Part shown: one piece after another, positions 16,229 to 24,463 of the stretch
Layout: the number at the start of each line of letters is the position of its first letter
Numbering within the stretch: the stretch's first letter is position 1
DNA from: JBEKJU01 sp050011095
GTDB taxonomy: Bacteria; Desulfobacterota; Syntrophorhabdia; Syntrophorhabdales; WCHB1-27
DNA length: 41,937 bases
Direction: 5' to 3'
NCBI GenBank assembly: GCA_050011095.1
Contig: JBEKJU010000034.1
Location: 1 to 41,937, forward strand
Translations under genes and position numbers: made by a program
The notes under the pieces: model-generated
What the model saw: only the letters and a program-made list of their open reading frames with translations
What the model was told of the DNA's origin: nothing
The model's database searches: none

Positions 16229-17382
16229 TCAGTCCAGGGCCCTGACCGCCTTCTTGATGCGTTCGATGCCCTTTTCGATGACCTCCATGGACGTGGCGAA
16301 GGAGAGCCGGAGGTGCCCCTCCTTGCCGAACTCGCTTCCCGGCACGACGGCCACGTGGAAATCTTCGAGGAGTATCTCCGTCCACTGGGAGATGGACGTC
16401 ACCTTCCTTCCCTTATACGTCCTGCCCGCGAGGGCCTTGAAGCAGGGGAAGAGGTAAAAGGCGCCTTTCGGGTTGAAGCAGGTCACGCCCTCCATGGCGC
16501 GTAGGGCCGCGACGAAGACATCCCTCCTTCGGGCGAATTCCTTCACCATGAAGCCCACGAAGTCCTGCGGCCCGGTCAGGGCGGCCACGGCGGCCTTCTG
16601 GGATATGGAGGCAGGGTTGGATGTGCTCTGGCTCTGGATGGTGCCCATCGCCCGGATCACGTCTCTCTGCCCGGCGGCGAAGCCGATCCTCCAGCCCGTC
16701 ATGGAATACGTCTTGGAGACGCCGTGGGTGATGATGGTCATCTCCTTGATGGGCCCGCCCAGGGACGCGATGCTCGTGTGCTGGTAACCGTCGTAGACGA
16801 GCTTTTCGTAAATCTCATCCGAGACGAGGTAGATCCCGTTCTCGACGGCGAGCTTCCCTATCTCCTCCAGGTTGCGGATGTGGTAGACGGAGCCGGCCGG
16901 GTTCGACGGGTAGTTGAGGATGATCCCCTTCGTCCTGTCCGTCACGTGCTTCTTCACCATCTCCGCGGTGAGCTGGTAGTCCTCCTCCTCGTGAGTCTCG
17001 ACAAAGACCGGCGTCGCGCCGGCAAGCTCGATCATGGCGGGGTAGGAGACCCAGAAGGGCGTGGGGACGATGACCTCATCGCGTGTTTGCCGCCGCACGT
17101 GACGATGACCTCATCCTGCTTGTATTCGAGGTCGTTGTCCTTCTTGAACTTGGCGATGATGGCGTCCTTAAGCTCGGCTATGCCGTCCGCCGGGGTATAT
17201 TTCGTGCAGCCGTCCATGATCGCGTCGATGGCCGCCTTCTTTATGTGGTTCGGTGTATCGAAATCGGGCTCGCCGGCCCCGAAGCCGACGATATCGAGCC
17301 CCTGCGCCCTGAGGGCCTTTTCCTTCGCCGCGATGGCGAGCGTGGCCGACGGTCTTAGAGAACGCGCTCTGTCTGAGATCAT
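16229..17382 (-). pseudogene. aspC: Aspartate/aromatic aminotransferase (class I), disrupted by a short internal deletion
   Basis: This is a PLP-dependent fold-type I aminotransferase. The N-terminal 100 codons (ATG 17382, AAGGAG upstream; M-I-S-D-R-A-R-S-L, F-G-A-G-E-P-D-F, Y-T-P-A-D-G) lie in one frame up to V-T-C-G-G-K-H-A. The remaining 283 codons, with N-Y-P-S-N-P, D-E-I-Y-E-K-L, the PLP lysine region H-G-V-S-K-T-Y-S-M-T-G-W-R-I-G and the C-terminal R-L-S-F-A, lie in another. At the join (17080/17081) about 12 family residues (K-H-A to G-D-E-V-I) plus one base are missing. Apart from this ~37-bp loss everything is conserved (about 396 aa when restored), so it is a very recent lesion or an assembly error. 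The start overlaps the stop of the upstream PK_C gene (TGATG). Confidence 0.8.
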
Positions 17383-17933
17383 CAAAACTCCTTCGGTTTC
17401 GCGAGGATTTCCCGCACCTTTATCTGAAAAAACCTGTTCGAGGAATCGCCTTTTATGAGGCAGGCCGTATCCGCGCCCCGTCCCGTGCCCGCGATTGCCA
17501 CCACATCGGAGGGGGGTATCAGTCCCGCGTCGCACGCCATGGCAATGATCTCGACGCAGACCTTCATGCCCTGGCAGATCATGCGGAGCGTACCGGCGAC
17601 GAGTTCCTCCTGGGAATAGCCCGTAAACCCCTTGATGGCGGTGCCGAGGCTCCGAAGCACCATGGTCCCCGTGAGGACCCTTATCCCGTGCAGGGCAAGC
17701 TCGTCCCTGAGCGCGTCGGGGAAGTCCTGGACGCCTGCCTCCTTGAACCCCGTGTTGTGGGTCACGACTACGATATTGAAAGACTCGTAAGGGAAACGGT
17801 CGAGGATGATACGGGCCGTGGAGCCGCCGGTCGATGCGACGACGATATGCCCCACGTGGTTGTCCCTCGCATAGTTGAAGGCAATCTCCAGGGTCTTTTC
17901 GGTGTTCGCGATGCCGGCCCGCTCGAAGTGCAT
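17382..17933 (-). CDS. Stand-alone pyruvate kinase C-terminal (PK_C, alpha/beta) domain protein
   Basis: It has 183 residues without any pyruvate kinase catalytic barrel. The visible PK_C motifs are H-I-V-V-A-S-T-G-G-S-T-A-R, then V-V-V-T-H-N-T-G-F, and V-V-A-I-A-G-T-G-R-G-A-D-T-A. Such free PK_C domains are known in archaea and in several anaerobic bacteria; they are probably ligand-binding and regulatory, with unproven function. Here the gene is translationally coupled to the aspartate aminotransferase. That pairing suggests a role in amino acid or pyruvate metabolism. Confidence 0.85.
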   Translation of the reverse strand: MHFERAGIANTEKTLEIAFNYARDNHVGHIVVASTGGSTARIILDRFPYESFNIVVVTHNTGFKEAGVQDFPDALRDELALHGIRVLTGTMVLRSLGTAIKGFTGYSQEELVAGTLRMICQGMKVCVEIIAMACDAGLIPPSDVVAIAGTGRGADTACLIKGDSSNRFFQIKVREILAKPKEF

Positions 17934-17996
17934 AAATTCTCCTTACGGGAAAACCCCGCCTTTTAATTAATACCATATAGGCGGCCTTGTCAAACA

Positions 17997-18080
17997 ATTA
18001 TTGGGGCTAGCGTCGCCCCCTCCGCGAGCGAAGCTCGCGGAGCCTCCCCCTCATAAAAAGGAAGGAGCGGAGGCGAAAAA
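17997..18080 (-). repeat. Structured dispersed repeat with variable hairpin (chromosomal copy)
   Basis: Read on the minus strand: CTTTTTATGAGGGGG, then a hairpin (arms of CTCCGCGAGC at 18021-18041), then GGGGGCGACGCTAGCCCC and AATAAT. The same frame with a different hairpin sequence occurs in the phage module at 25011-25090, at 24906-24997 and, more degenerate, at 33717-33770. The end block can itself form a GGGGC/GCCCC hairpin. It lies upstream of the PK_C gene. Confidence 0.6.
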
Positions 18081-18130
18081 AGGGCGGCTGGCGGCTAGCG
18101 TCTGATTGCATAAATAAGTGACTTATTAAA

Positions 18131-18266
18131 TCCGTCACCCCGGCGAAAGCCGGGGTCCAGGCAGTCCGCAAGTGAGGGAAAATACTGGATGTCCCGCCTT
18201 CGCGGGATTAAGGCCCGCTTCGCTCTACCGGGCGACCCGGAGGGTGCCCCGGCCGGAATGACGGAA
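18131..18266. repeat. Dispersed inverted repeat, GTCAYYCCGGCGAAAGCCGG family
   Basis: It starts CCGTCACCCCGGCGAAAG and ends GCCGGAATGACGG, inverted with respect to each other, about 136 bp apart. It is related to the inner part of 16021-16135 and to 28868-28895. No gene was found in 17934-18528. Confidence 0.55.
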
Positions 18267-18528
18267 AAGGGGTCGCCAGTTAATTTTTTCACACGTTCCC
18301 CCCCGGGCGTTTCCTGGCCGTGCCTCCGTCGGGGCGTCAAAGGCGCCTCGAGCGGGAGCACGAGAAGGGATATGGACGCGTCGTGTGGGAGAGATGTCCC
18401 TTATGTCACGAAAGGCAGCAAACGTCTGATTTTCTGAAACAAAGTTATACACATTTTGTGGTAATTGCCCGTGCCTTGTGGTATAGAAAATATGGGGAGC
18501 GCATTTTCGCGATGGAGGAGGAGATAAG

Positions 18529-18999
18529 GTGACGCGGGGTACCGTGATATGCTTTCGCACCAGTGATGAACTGAGGAAGGTCCTTCAAAAGATATCGCAG
18601 ACGGACAGGCGGTCCCTGTCATCCGTGATAGAAAATATTCTGTATGACTATGTGGGGCAGAGAGGGTCGAAAGGCATGAAAGGGGAGAAGCGCCGTTATT
18701 TGCGGAAGAAGGTCTCCGCGCCCGCCCTGGTTAGCGGTCTGGACGGGACCATCCACTCGGGCATGGTGAACGATATCTCCCTCGGGGGCCTCCACGTGTC
18801 GCTGCCGGACAGCTTTCAGTGCGAGATGAGGGATGATTCCAAGATATCGGTCGTCTTCACCCTGCCGGAGAGCGCACGGCCCCTCACCGTGCAGTGCGCC
18901 CTCCGGCATGTGGATTCGAACGGGCAGACGAATATCGGGGCGACCTTCATCGATACCGACTTCGGGAGCTATCAGACCCTCCAGAACTATCTGATATGA
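18529..18999 (+). CDS. PilZ-domain protein with an N-terminal ribbon-helix-helix-like segment
   Basis: The GTG start at 18529 follows GGAGGAG. Of 156 residues, 1-45 (R-T-S-D-E-L-R-K-V-L then R-S-L-S-S-V-I-E-N-I-L) look like a small helical DNA-binding or dimerisation segment. The PilZ domain follows with R-R-Y-L-R (RxxxR) and N-D-I-S-L-G-G (D/NxSxxG), both ligand motifs intact. Cyclic di-GMP binding is therefore likely. It may be a ligand-switched transcription factor, but that is inference. It is monocistronic. Confidence 0.75.
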   Translation: MTRGTVICFRTSDELRKVLQKISQTDRRSLSSVIENILYDYVGQRGSKGMKGEKRRYLRKKVSAPALVSGLDGTIHSGMVNDISLGGLHVSLPDSFQCEMRDDSKISVVFTLPESARPLTVQCALRHVDSNGQTNIGATFIDTDFGSYQTLQNYLI

Positions 19000-19075
19000 G
19001 CTGATCCCGCTCTCGCCCGGTCGTGAGATCGTCGTCTTGCGCCTTTGTCTCTCTCTCCTTTCACTTTCTTTTCGG

Positions 19076-20098
19076 TCATTTGGGGGCGCCGTAGGTCTTC
19101 CTGAGTTCCAGGTTGACGTCGAGGACATTGACGAACTTCTCACCCGCGAGGCCGTACCAGGGCGCCTCGGACGCGGCCTCTATCATCCGGTCGATCTCCT
19201 TTTTTACGGCGGCGGGGTCGCGCTTGAGATCGGCCGCCCATTTCGAGGCCACCCTGTCCAGTTGATATTCGGCGTTCTGGAGCGTGATGTGGGGATCGAG
19301 GCCGGATGCGGACGACGTGACTAAATCGCCGGGGACGTCGTTCAGGTCCGCGTCAGGATGCTCCTGCCGCCACATATCGAAGAAGGTCGACTGGATGTCA
19401 GCCCCGTCCTTGACCGGCCCCAGGGTCGTGTGATCCTTGCCGTCGGGTCCCTTGGACGTGATTGCCGCGGGGAATTGGCCGGGGTTATGAGCCGAGAAGT
19501 CCTCGAAGAATATGACGGCCAGGTCGGCCGCGGCGGGCTTCGGGGCGCCGGGGTTGTCGCGGACCCACTTGGCGACGATGCCCTGATGCGTCTTTGCCCA
19601 TTCGTCCACATAGGCCGCGTGGGTTGGATCCGCCTTGACCCAGCCTTGAGCCGAGCCGTTATGGAGGTCCGCCCACTGGGCCACGATATGTGGCTGGCCC
19701 TGGAACCGGTCGGCGCCGAACCATTTCTCTATGTCGGGCGCCACGGGCCGGCCTGCCCTGGGTCCGTTTTTGTAGGTGACGAGGGGACCGAGCGTATGGG
19801 CGACCCGGTCGCGAAGGGCGTAGTTCGAAGCCGCCAGCGCCGACGAGGCGGAGGCCGACGCGTCGTAAGAGGCCGCGGATGGCCTTGGCTGGAAATACTC
19901 GTCCTTCGTGAAGGGCTGCGCGATGAGCCGCGAGCCGACGACCGCCCCGTCCGGGCCTTTAATGAGGCTGCCGTTCGTCTGGAATGGAAAGGCGATCTGT
20001 CCTATCGCCCAGAGGGCGAGCGGATAGAGGCCGCAGCAGATGACCACGGAGAAGAAGAGTAAGAGGATACTTTTCGAAAGGTTTCGTACCATGTCCAT
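19076..20098 (-). CDS. kdpC: Potassium-transporting ATPase subunit KdpC, enlarged form
   Basis: KdpC is the single-span periplasmic subunit of the high-affinity K+ pump KdpFABC. The N-terminal membrane segment, Y-P-L-A-L-W-A-I-G-Q, G-S-L-I-K-G, Q-P-F-T-x-x-x-Y-F-x-P-R-P-S-A and the C-terminal P-G-D-L-V-T-S-S-A-S-G-L-D-P-H-I-T are all typical. The protein has 340 residues against about 190 usually. An extra ~150 residues (about 105-255), with W-F-G-A-D-R-F, W-x-K-x-x-P and F-F-E-D-F motifs, are inserted between the S-N-Y-A-L-R segment and V-P-G-D-L. The rest is intact. It is last gene of the operon, 13 bp after kdpB. Confidence 0.9.
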   Translation of the reverse strand: MDMVRNLSKSILLLFFSVVICCGLYPLALWAIGQIAFPFQTNGSLIKGPDGAVVGSRLIAQPFTKDEYFQPRPSAASYDASASASSALAASNYALRDRVAHTLGPLVTYKNGPRAGRPVAPDIEKWFGADRFQGQPHIVAQWADLHNGSAQGWVKADPTHAAYVDEWAKTHQGIVAKWVRDNPGAPKPAAADLAVIFFEDFSAHNPGQFPAAITSKGPDGKDHTTLGPVKDGADIQSTFFDMWRQEHPDADLNDVPGDLVTSSASGLDPHITLQNAEYQLDRVASKWAADLKRDPAAVKKEIDRMIEAASEAPWYGLAGEKFVNVLDVNLELRKTYGAPK

Positions 20099-20111
20099 GC
20101 CTCCTTGACGG

Positions 20112-22172
20112 TTAGACCAGGTGCAGGCCCGTCATGATGAGATCGATCAGCTTGATGCCGATAAAGGGGACGACAATGCCTCCCAGCCCCCAGAGGGCGA
20201 GGTTCCTCCGAAGGAGCGCATCGGCGCCAAGGGCCCTATATTTCACCCCCTTCAGGGCCACCGGGATAAGCAGGGGGATGATGATCGCGTTGAAGATGAC
20301 CGCCGACAGGATGGCCGATGTGGGCGAGTGGAGATGCATCACATCGACCCTGACGAGCCACGGCAGGGTGCCCGCGAAAAGGGCGGGGATGATGGCAAAG
20401 TATTTCGCCACGTCGTTGGCGATGGAGAAGGTCGTGAGCGCCCCCCTGGTGATGAGGAGCTGCTTGCCGATCTCCACCACTTCGATCAGCTTGGTGGGGT
20501 CGCTGTCGAGGTCGACCATATTGGCCGCCTCCTTCGCCGCCTGCGTACCCGCGTTCATGGCGAGGCCCACGTCCGCCTGGGCAAGGGCGGGGGCGTCGTT
20601 CGTGCCGTCGCCCATCATGGCCACCAGCCTGCCGCCCGCCTGCTCCTTCCGGATATAGGCGAGCTTGGCCTCGGGCGTCGCCTCGGCGAGAAAGCCGTCG
20701 ACCCCCGCCTTGGCGGCGATAAAGGCCGCGGTGAGGGGGTTGTCCCCCGTAATCATGACGGTCCTGAGGCCCATCTTGCGCAGGCGCGCGAAGCGCTCGC
20801 TCATATGGGGCTTCAGGATGTCCTCGAGGACGACCACCCCCGCGATTGTGCCGCCCTCGGCGACGACGAGGGGTGTCGCGCCCTTGGACGCGACCTGATC
20901 TACGAGCGCGCCGAGATCGGCCGGGACCGCGCCCCGGTTCTCCTTGACGAATTGTATTACCGCGTCGGACGCCCCTTTCCGTATGCGCTTACCATCGGCA
21001 AGGTCGACGCCGCTCATCCGCGTCTGGGCGGTAAAGGGCACGAACTGGGCGCCAGCCGGCGGAGAGGTGGCGGTCCCCGTCTCCTTCTCGAAGAGCCTGA
21101 CGATGCTCTTCCCCTCGGGTGTCTCGTCGGCCGCCGATGCGAGGGCGGCGAGCCGTCCGACGTCGGAGGCGGAATAGTCGCCGATGGGCAGGAATGTGGT
21201 GGCGTTCCGGTTCCCGATGGTGATCGTGCCGGTCTTGTCGCCTATGGCGGAAAGCAACGCGCCGATGGTCGTGGGGATGAGGCAGACCAGAAGGGCGATG
21301 AGGGTCGGAACATCCGTGCCGAGGCTCCGGAGGGTCTCGCTGACGCCCAGGTAGCCCTTCATGTACGTTTCCGCGTTCCATGCCATGGGCCAGATGGGGA
21401 CCACCACGATGAGGAAAATCAGGGTAAAAGCGGACAGGAGGAGCGTCAGGGCGATCTCGTTGGGGCTCCTCTGGCGGATCGCGCCTTCCACGAGGGCGAT
21501 CATGCGGTCGAGGAACGATTCACCGGTCCCGCTCGTGATCCGGACGACGATGCGGTCGGAGAGGACCTCCGTGCCCCCGGTGACGCCCGACCGGTCGCCG
21601 CCTGACGCCCTGATGACGGGCGCGGATTCGCCGGTTATGGCCGACTCGTCCACGGAGGCGACACCCTCGATGATCTCCCCGTCGCCGGGGATTGTCTGTC
21701 CCGCCTGCACGACGACCCGGTCGCCGGGCAAAAGGTGTGATGAGGGGACCTCCTCGACGGCGTCCGCGTTCGTGAGGCGATAGGCGGTTGTGTCGTGGCG
21801 GGCCTTCCTGAGGGACTGCGCCTGGGCCTTGCCGCGGGCTTCGGCGAGGGCGGTCGCGAAGTTCGCGAAGAGCACGGTGAGGAAGAGCCATGCGTCGAGG
21901 GCGATGAAGTAGCCGATCGACACCTGGCTGATTCCCGCGCCCCACGCCGATTGGATGATGAAGAGCAGGGTGAGGATGGCGCCTACCTCGACGACGAACA
22001 TGACGGGGTTTTTCCACTGGATGTCGGGTCTGAGCATGACGAAGGCCCGCTTGAGCGCAATCTTCGTTGTGTCGGCCTCCAAAAGTCGCCGCTTTTTCTG
22101 GCGGCGGGTGCTGGGCGCTGTCGCGTCGGCGGCTACTGTGGTTTCGGCTATTTCGGCTGCTTTATTCATCAT
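20112..22172 (-). CDS. kdpB: Potassium-transporting P-type ATPase subunit KdpB, missing ~31 residues before the phosphorylation site
   Basis: KdpB hydrolyses ATP to drive K+ uptake. It has 686 residues: E-S-A-I-T-G-E-S-A-P (actuator, about 176-185), C-L-I-P-T-T-I-G (297-304), D-K-T-G-T-I-T with phospho-Asp D312, M-I-T-G-D-N and G-D-G-T-N-D-A-P-A-L-A. In other KdpB proteins L-L-S-A-I-G is followed by about 31 residues (G-M-x-R-x, S-G-R-A-V-E-A-A-G-D-V-D) before D-K-T-G-T. Here S-A-I-G joins D-K-T-G directly at about 21239/21240, an in-frame loss of about 93 bp. This removes the helix-to-P-domain link and should kill the pump unless it is an assembly error. An N-terminal extension of about 30 residues hides the loss in total length. 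Confidence 0.92.
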   Translation of the reverse strand: MMNKAAEIAETTVAADATAPSTRRQKKRRLLEADTTKIALKRAFVMLRPDIQWKNPVMFVVEVGAILTLLFIIQSAWGAGISQVSIGYFIALDAWLFLTVLFANFATALAEARGKAQAQSLRKARHDTTAYRLTNADAVEEVPSSHLLPGDRVVVQAGQTIPGDGEIIEGVASVDESAITGESAPVIRASGGDRSGVTGGTEVLSDRIVVRITSGTGESFLDRMIALVEGAIRQRSPNEIALTLLLSAFTLIFLIVVVPIWPMAWNAETYMKGYLGVSETLRSLGTDVPTLIALLVCLIPTTIGALLSAIGDKTGTITIGNRNATTFLPIGDYSASDVGRLAALASAADETPEGKSIVRLFEKETGTATSPPAGAQFVPFTAQTRMSGVDLADGKRIRKGASDAVIQFVKENRGAVPADLGALVDQVASKGATPLVVAEGGTIAGVVVLEDILKPHMSERFARLRKMGLRTVMITGDNPLTAAFIAAKAGVDGFLAEATPEAKLAYIRKEQAGGRLVAMMGDGTNDAPALAQADVGLAMNAGTQAAKEAANMVDLDSDPTKLIEVVEIGKQLLITRGALTTFSIANDVAKYFAIIPALFAGTLPWLVRVDVMHLHSPTSAILSAVIFNAIIIPLLIPVALKGVKYRALGADALLRRNLALWGLGGIVVPFIGIKLIDLIMTGLHLV

Positions 22173-22244
22173 AGCGGACTCCTTGTCTCTCTCTTTTTTT
22201 GTCTTTTTCCACTTTCCACTTTCCCCTTTTCACTCATTCGCGAA

Positions 22245-24074
22245 TCATCCTCCGAACGGGATGGGACCCAGGTGCTCGGCGAGGGGGCCGAGGGCGGCGA
22301 CAGGGAGAAAAAGGAGCGCGCCGACGATGAGGATCGTTCCGAGGAGGAGGACGGCGAAGGTGGCCGTGTCCGTGCGGAGCGTGCCGAGGCCGAAGGGGGC
22401 GGCCGTTTTCGCCCCGAGGGACGCGGCCATGGCGATGGGGGCGATAATGGGAAGGTAGCGGCCGAAGACCATCACGAGGCCCGCCGCGATGTCCCATGCG
22501 ATGGCGGTCGGCGCGGGGCTCGTGTTGTTGGCGAAGCCGTAGACGACGCCGAGTCCGTCGAAGGCCGAGCCGTTATTGGCGGAGGCCGAGGAGAACTGGT
22601 AGAGCATCTGCGAGAGGCCGTGCGCGCCGGGGTTGCTGACGGCCAGCAGCCCCCAGTGCGTGGCGGCGAAGAGGCCCGTGGGCAGGAGGATGAGGAACGG
22701 ATGGACCAGCAGGGTAACGATGGCGAGCTTTACCTCGCGGACCCCGATCTTCCTTCCCAGGTATTCGGGCGTCCTGCCCACCATCATGCCGGCGACGAAG
22801 ATCCCGATGATGACGTAGATGAGCATGTTAATCATGCCCACTCCCTTGCCGCCGAAGACGCAGTTGAGCCACATCCCGATCATGGGCGAGAGTCCGGCCA
22901 TGGGGTGCAGGCTGTCCGCCTCCGCGTTGATAGCGCCGCAGGTGACGTCTGTCGTGACCGCCCCATAGGTCGCCCCCGCGGACGTGCCGAAGCGCATCTC
23001 CTTGCCTTCGAGGTTGCCCAGGTGCTGATCGACGGGTAGACCCGCGACCGTGGGCAGGCTCACTTCCCGCGCGCCGCCCGGCGCCGTGGGGCTGGGTATG
23101 TGGTACGTTCTGGCGATGGGATGGGCGGTGAATGCGGGGTTGGGCATGAGCGTGTCATAGTAGACCGACATGAGGATGGTGCCCGCCATCAATACGAGCA
23201 TGACGGAAAAGATCACATAGGCGTGGCGCATGCGGCCGAGCATGCGGCCGAACATGAGGACGAGGGCGAAGGGGAAGATCATCATCGACAGGCAGTTCAG
23301 AAAGTTCGTCAACCCGGTGGGGTTCTCGAAAGGATGGGCCGCGTTCATGCCGTAAAACCCGCCGCCATTCGTCCCGAGCATCTTGATCGACTCGAAGGCG
23401 GCAACCGGCCCGACGACGATGGTCTGCTGCTTCGGCTCGCCCTTGTCCGTGGTGCCCATGGCCGCGGGCTCCAGCGTCGAGACATTATAGGAGCTGTGAA
23501 AGGTCATGGGGCTGCCCTGGACCATGAAGATGAAGGCGACGATGAGGGCAATCGGCGCGAACATATAAATGATCGCCCGCCACATGTCGAGGAAGAAGTT
23601 ACCGAGCTTGCCGTCACCGCGAAGGGCCCGGATGATTGCGACGAGGGCGGAGAGGCCGACCGCGGCCGATATGAAGAGGTTGGAGATGGCCCAGACGATC
23701 TGGCTGAAGTTCGACAGGTGCTGGTCCCCGGAGTAGTGCTGGAGGTCCGTGTTCGTCATGAACGAGACCACGCTGCTGAAGATGGTGCTGGGGGCGAGCA
23801 TCCCCAGGCCGCGGGGATTCAACGGCATCCATGGCTGGAGCGCGAGGACGATGTAGCCGAAGACGAAGAGCACCACATTGAAGATGAGCAGGGACGCCGT
23901 GTACTGCTTCCAGTTCTGCGGCCCGCTGTCAACGCGCCTTTCGAACCAGCCGGGGATCGACCGCGCCCGGTATTTGCCGTCCATGATCCACGCCATGTAG
24001 CGGCTCAGGGGGAAGGCGATCACCGTCCCCACGAGAAGAAGCATAAAGGGGAGAAGCCAGGTCTGGATAAACAT
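22245..24074 (-). CDS. kdpA: Potassium-transporting ATPase subunit KdpA
   Basis: KdpA is the K+-selective channel-like subunit. It has 609 residues and about ten to twelve membrane segments. The four filter-type loops are visible: T-N-T-D-L-Q-H-Y-S-G-D, G-T-N-G-G-G-F-Y, the T-S-A-G-A-T-Y-G-A region and S-A-S-A-N-N-G-S-A-F. It starts with M-F-I-Q-T-W-L-L-P and has the usual G-R-x-P-E-Y-L-G-R-K-I. Length is slightly above the E. coli protein. Start and stop are intact, with kdpF 37 bp upstream and kdpB downstream. Confidence 0.95.
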   Translation of the reverse strand: MFIQTWLLPFMLLLVGTVIAFPLSRYMAWIMDGKYRARSIPGWFERRVDSGPQNWKQYTASLLIFNVVLFVFGYIVLALQPWMPLNPRGLGMLAPSTIFSSVVSFMTNTDLQHYSGDQHLSNFSQIVWAISNLFISAAVGLSALVAIIRALRGDGKLGNFFLDMWRAIIYMFAPIALIVAFIFMVQGSPMTFHSSYNVSTLEPAAMGTTDKGEPKQQTIVVGPVAAFESIKMLGTNGGGFYGMNAAHPFENPTGLTNFLNCLSMMIFPFALVLMFGRMLGRMRHAYVIFSVMLVLMAGTILMSVYYDTLMPNPAFTAHPIARTYHIPSPTAPGGAREVSLPTVAGLPVDQHLGNLEGKEMRFGTSAGATYGAVTTDVTCGAINAEADSLHPMAGLSPMIGMWLNCVFGGKGVGMINMLIYVIIGIFVAGMMVGRTPEYLGRKIGVREVKLAIVTLLVHPFLILLPTGLFAATHWGLLAVSNPGAHGLSQMLYQFSSASANNGSAFDGLGVVYGFANNTSPAPTAIAWDIAAGLVMVFGRYLPIIAPIAMAASLGAKTAAPFGLGTLRTDTATFAVLLLGTILIVGALLFLPVAALGPLAEHLGPIPFGG

Positions 24075-24111
24075 TTTTCACTCCTTATAGTGGTGCGGTT
24101 CGCGCCTCCGG

Positions 24112-24192
24112 TCAGAACCACTCGGGCCGCACGAGGGCGGCGACCAGGTAAATGAACAGGAAGACCGCTATAATCGCCGTGAGATAGATCAT
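24112..24192 (-). CDS. kdpF: KdpF small membrane subunit
   Basis: This 26-residue hydrophobic peptide runs M-I-Y-L-T-A-I-I-A-V-F-L-F-I, Y-L-V-A-A-L, then R-P-E-W-F and TGA. It is the typical KdpF: one membrane helix ending in (K/R)-P-E-(W/R)-F. It stabilises the KdpABC complex like a lipid. It lies directly before kdpA, which confirms the complete operon order. Confidence 0.88.
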   Translation of the reverse strand: MIYLTAIIAVFLFIYLVAALVRPEWF

Positions 24193-24214
24193 TGCGTCAC
24201 CTCGTCGTCTATTT

Positions 24215-24310
24215 TTATATCTTGTCGCATGCTTCAAGGAACAGGAAGCACAGGACCATTGCCGCGAGACCCAAAAAAAACATAGCCGGTAGCCAGAATG
24301 TAAGGTTCAT
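24215..24310 (-). CDS. 31-residue membrane peptide leading the kdp operon
   Basis: A strong GGAGGA at 7-8 nt precedes an ATG at 24310 and 31 codons: M-N-L-T-F-W-L-P-A-M-F-F-L-G-L, a hydrophobic centre, then E-A-C-D-K-I and TAA. One membrane helix with an N-terminal W-L-P and a C-terminal acidic-Cys-basic tail. It sits 22 bp before kdpF and is surely co-transcribed. I believe similar leader peptides occur in other bacterial kdp operons, but its function is not established. Confidence 0.7.
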   Translation of the reverse strand: MNLTFWLPAMFFLGLAAMVLCFLFLEACDKI

Positions 24311-24346
24311 CGGTTATTCCTCCTCGTCATTTATCCTTCGCTCATA

Positions 24347-24374
24347 GAGATAAAACTACGCCCTTCCCCGTCAA
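24347..24374 (-). promoter_or_regulatory. Candidate kdp operon promoter
   Basis: TTGACG (24374-24369) and TATCTC (24352-24347) are 16 bp apart on the minus strand, about 37 bp ahead of the 31-residue leader gene. kdpDE regulator genes are not in the window, and I see no clear KdpE box. Confidence 0.4.
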
Positions 24375-24463
24375 TTGTCCGTAAAAGTGTCGCCTGAAAG
24401 TGTCAATAAGACATAAAAATCGAGAAGGGGCGCTGCGAGAAAAAAATCTGTTTTTGTGCTTTT

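Noticed and set aside
17383..17997. N-terminal extension of the aminotransferase frame up to 17997
   Set aside because: That stretch is an out-of-frame reading of the PK_C gene; the real start is the ATG at 17382 with its own ribosome site.
18320..18532. 70-codon plus-strand frame with C-P-L-C before the PilZ gene
   Set aside because: Its start lies in repeat-derived sequence without a ribosome site, and its end is the ribosome site of the PilZ gene.
20121..23039. Long plus-strand open frames opposite kdpB and kdpA
   Set aside because: They have the charged, low-complexity composition of GC-rich antisense frames; the minus-strand kdp genes are certain.
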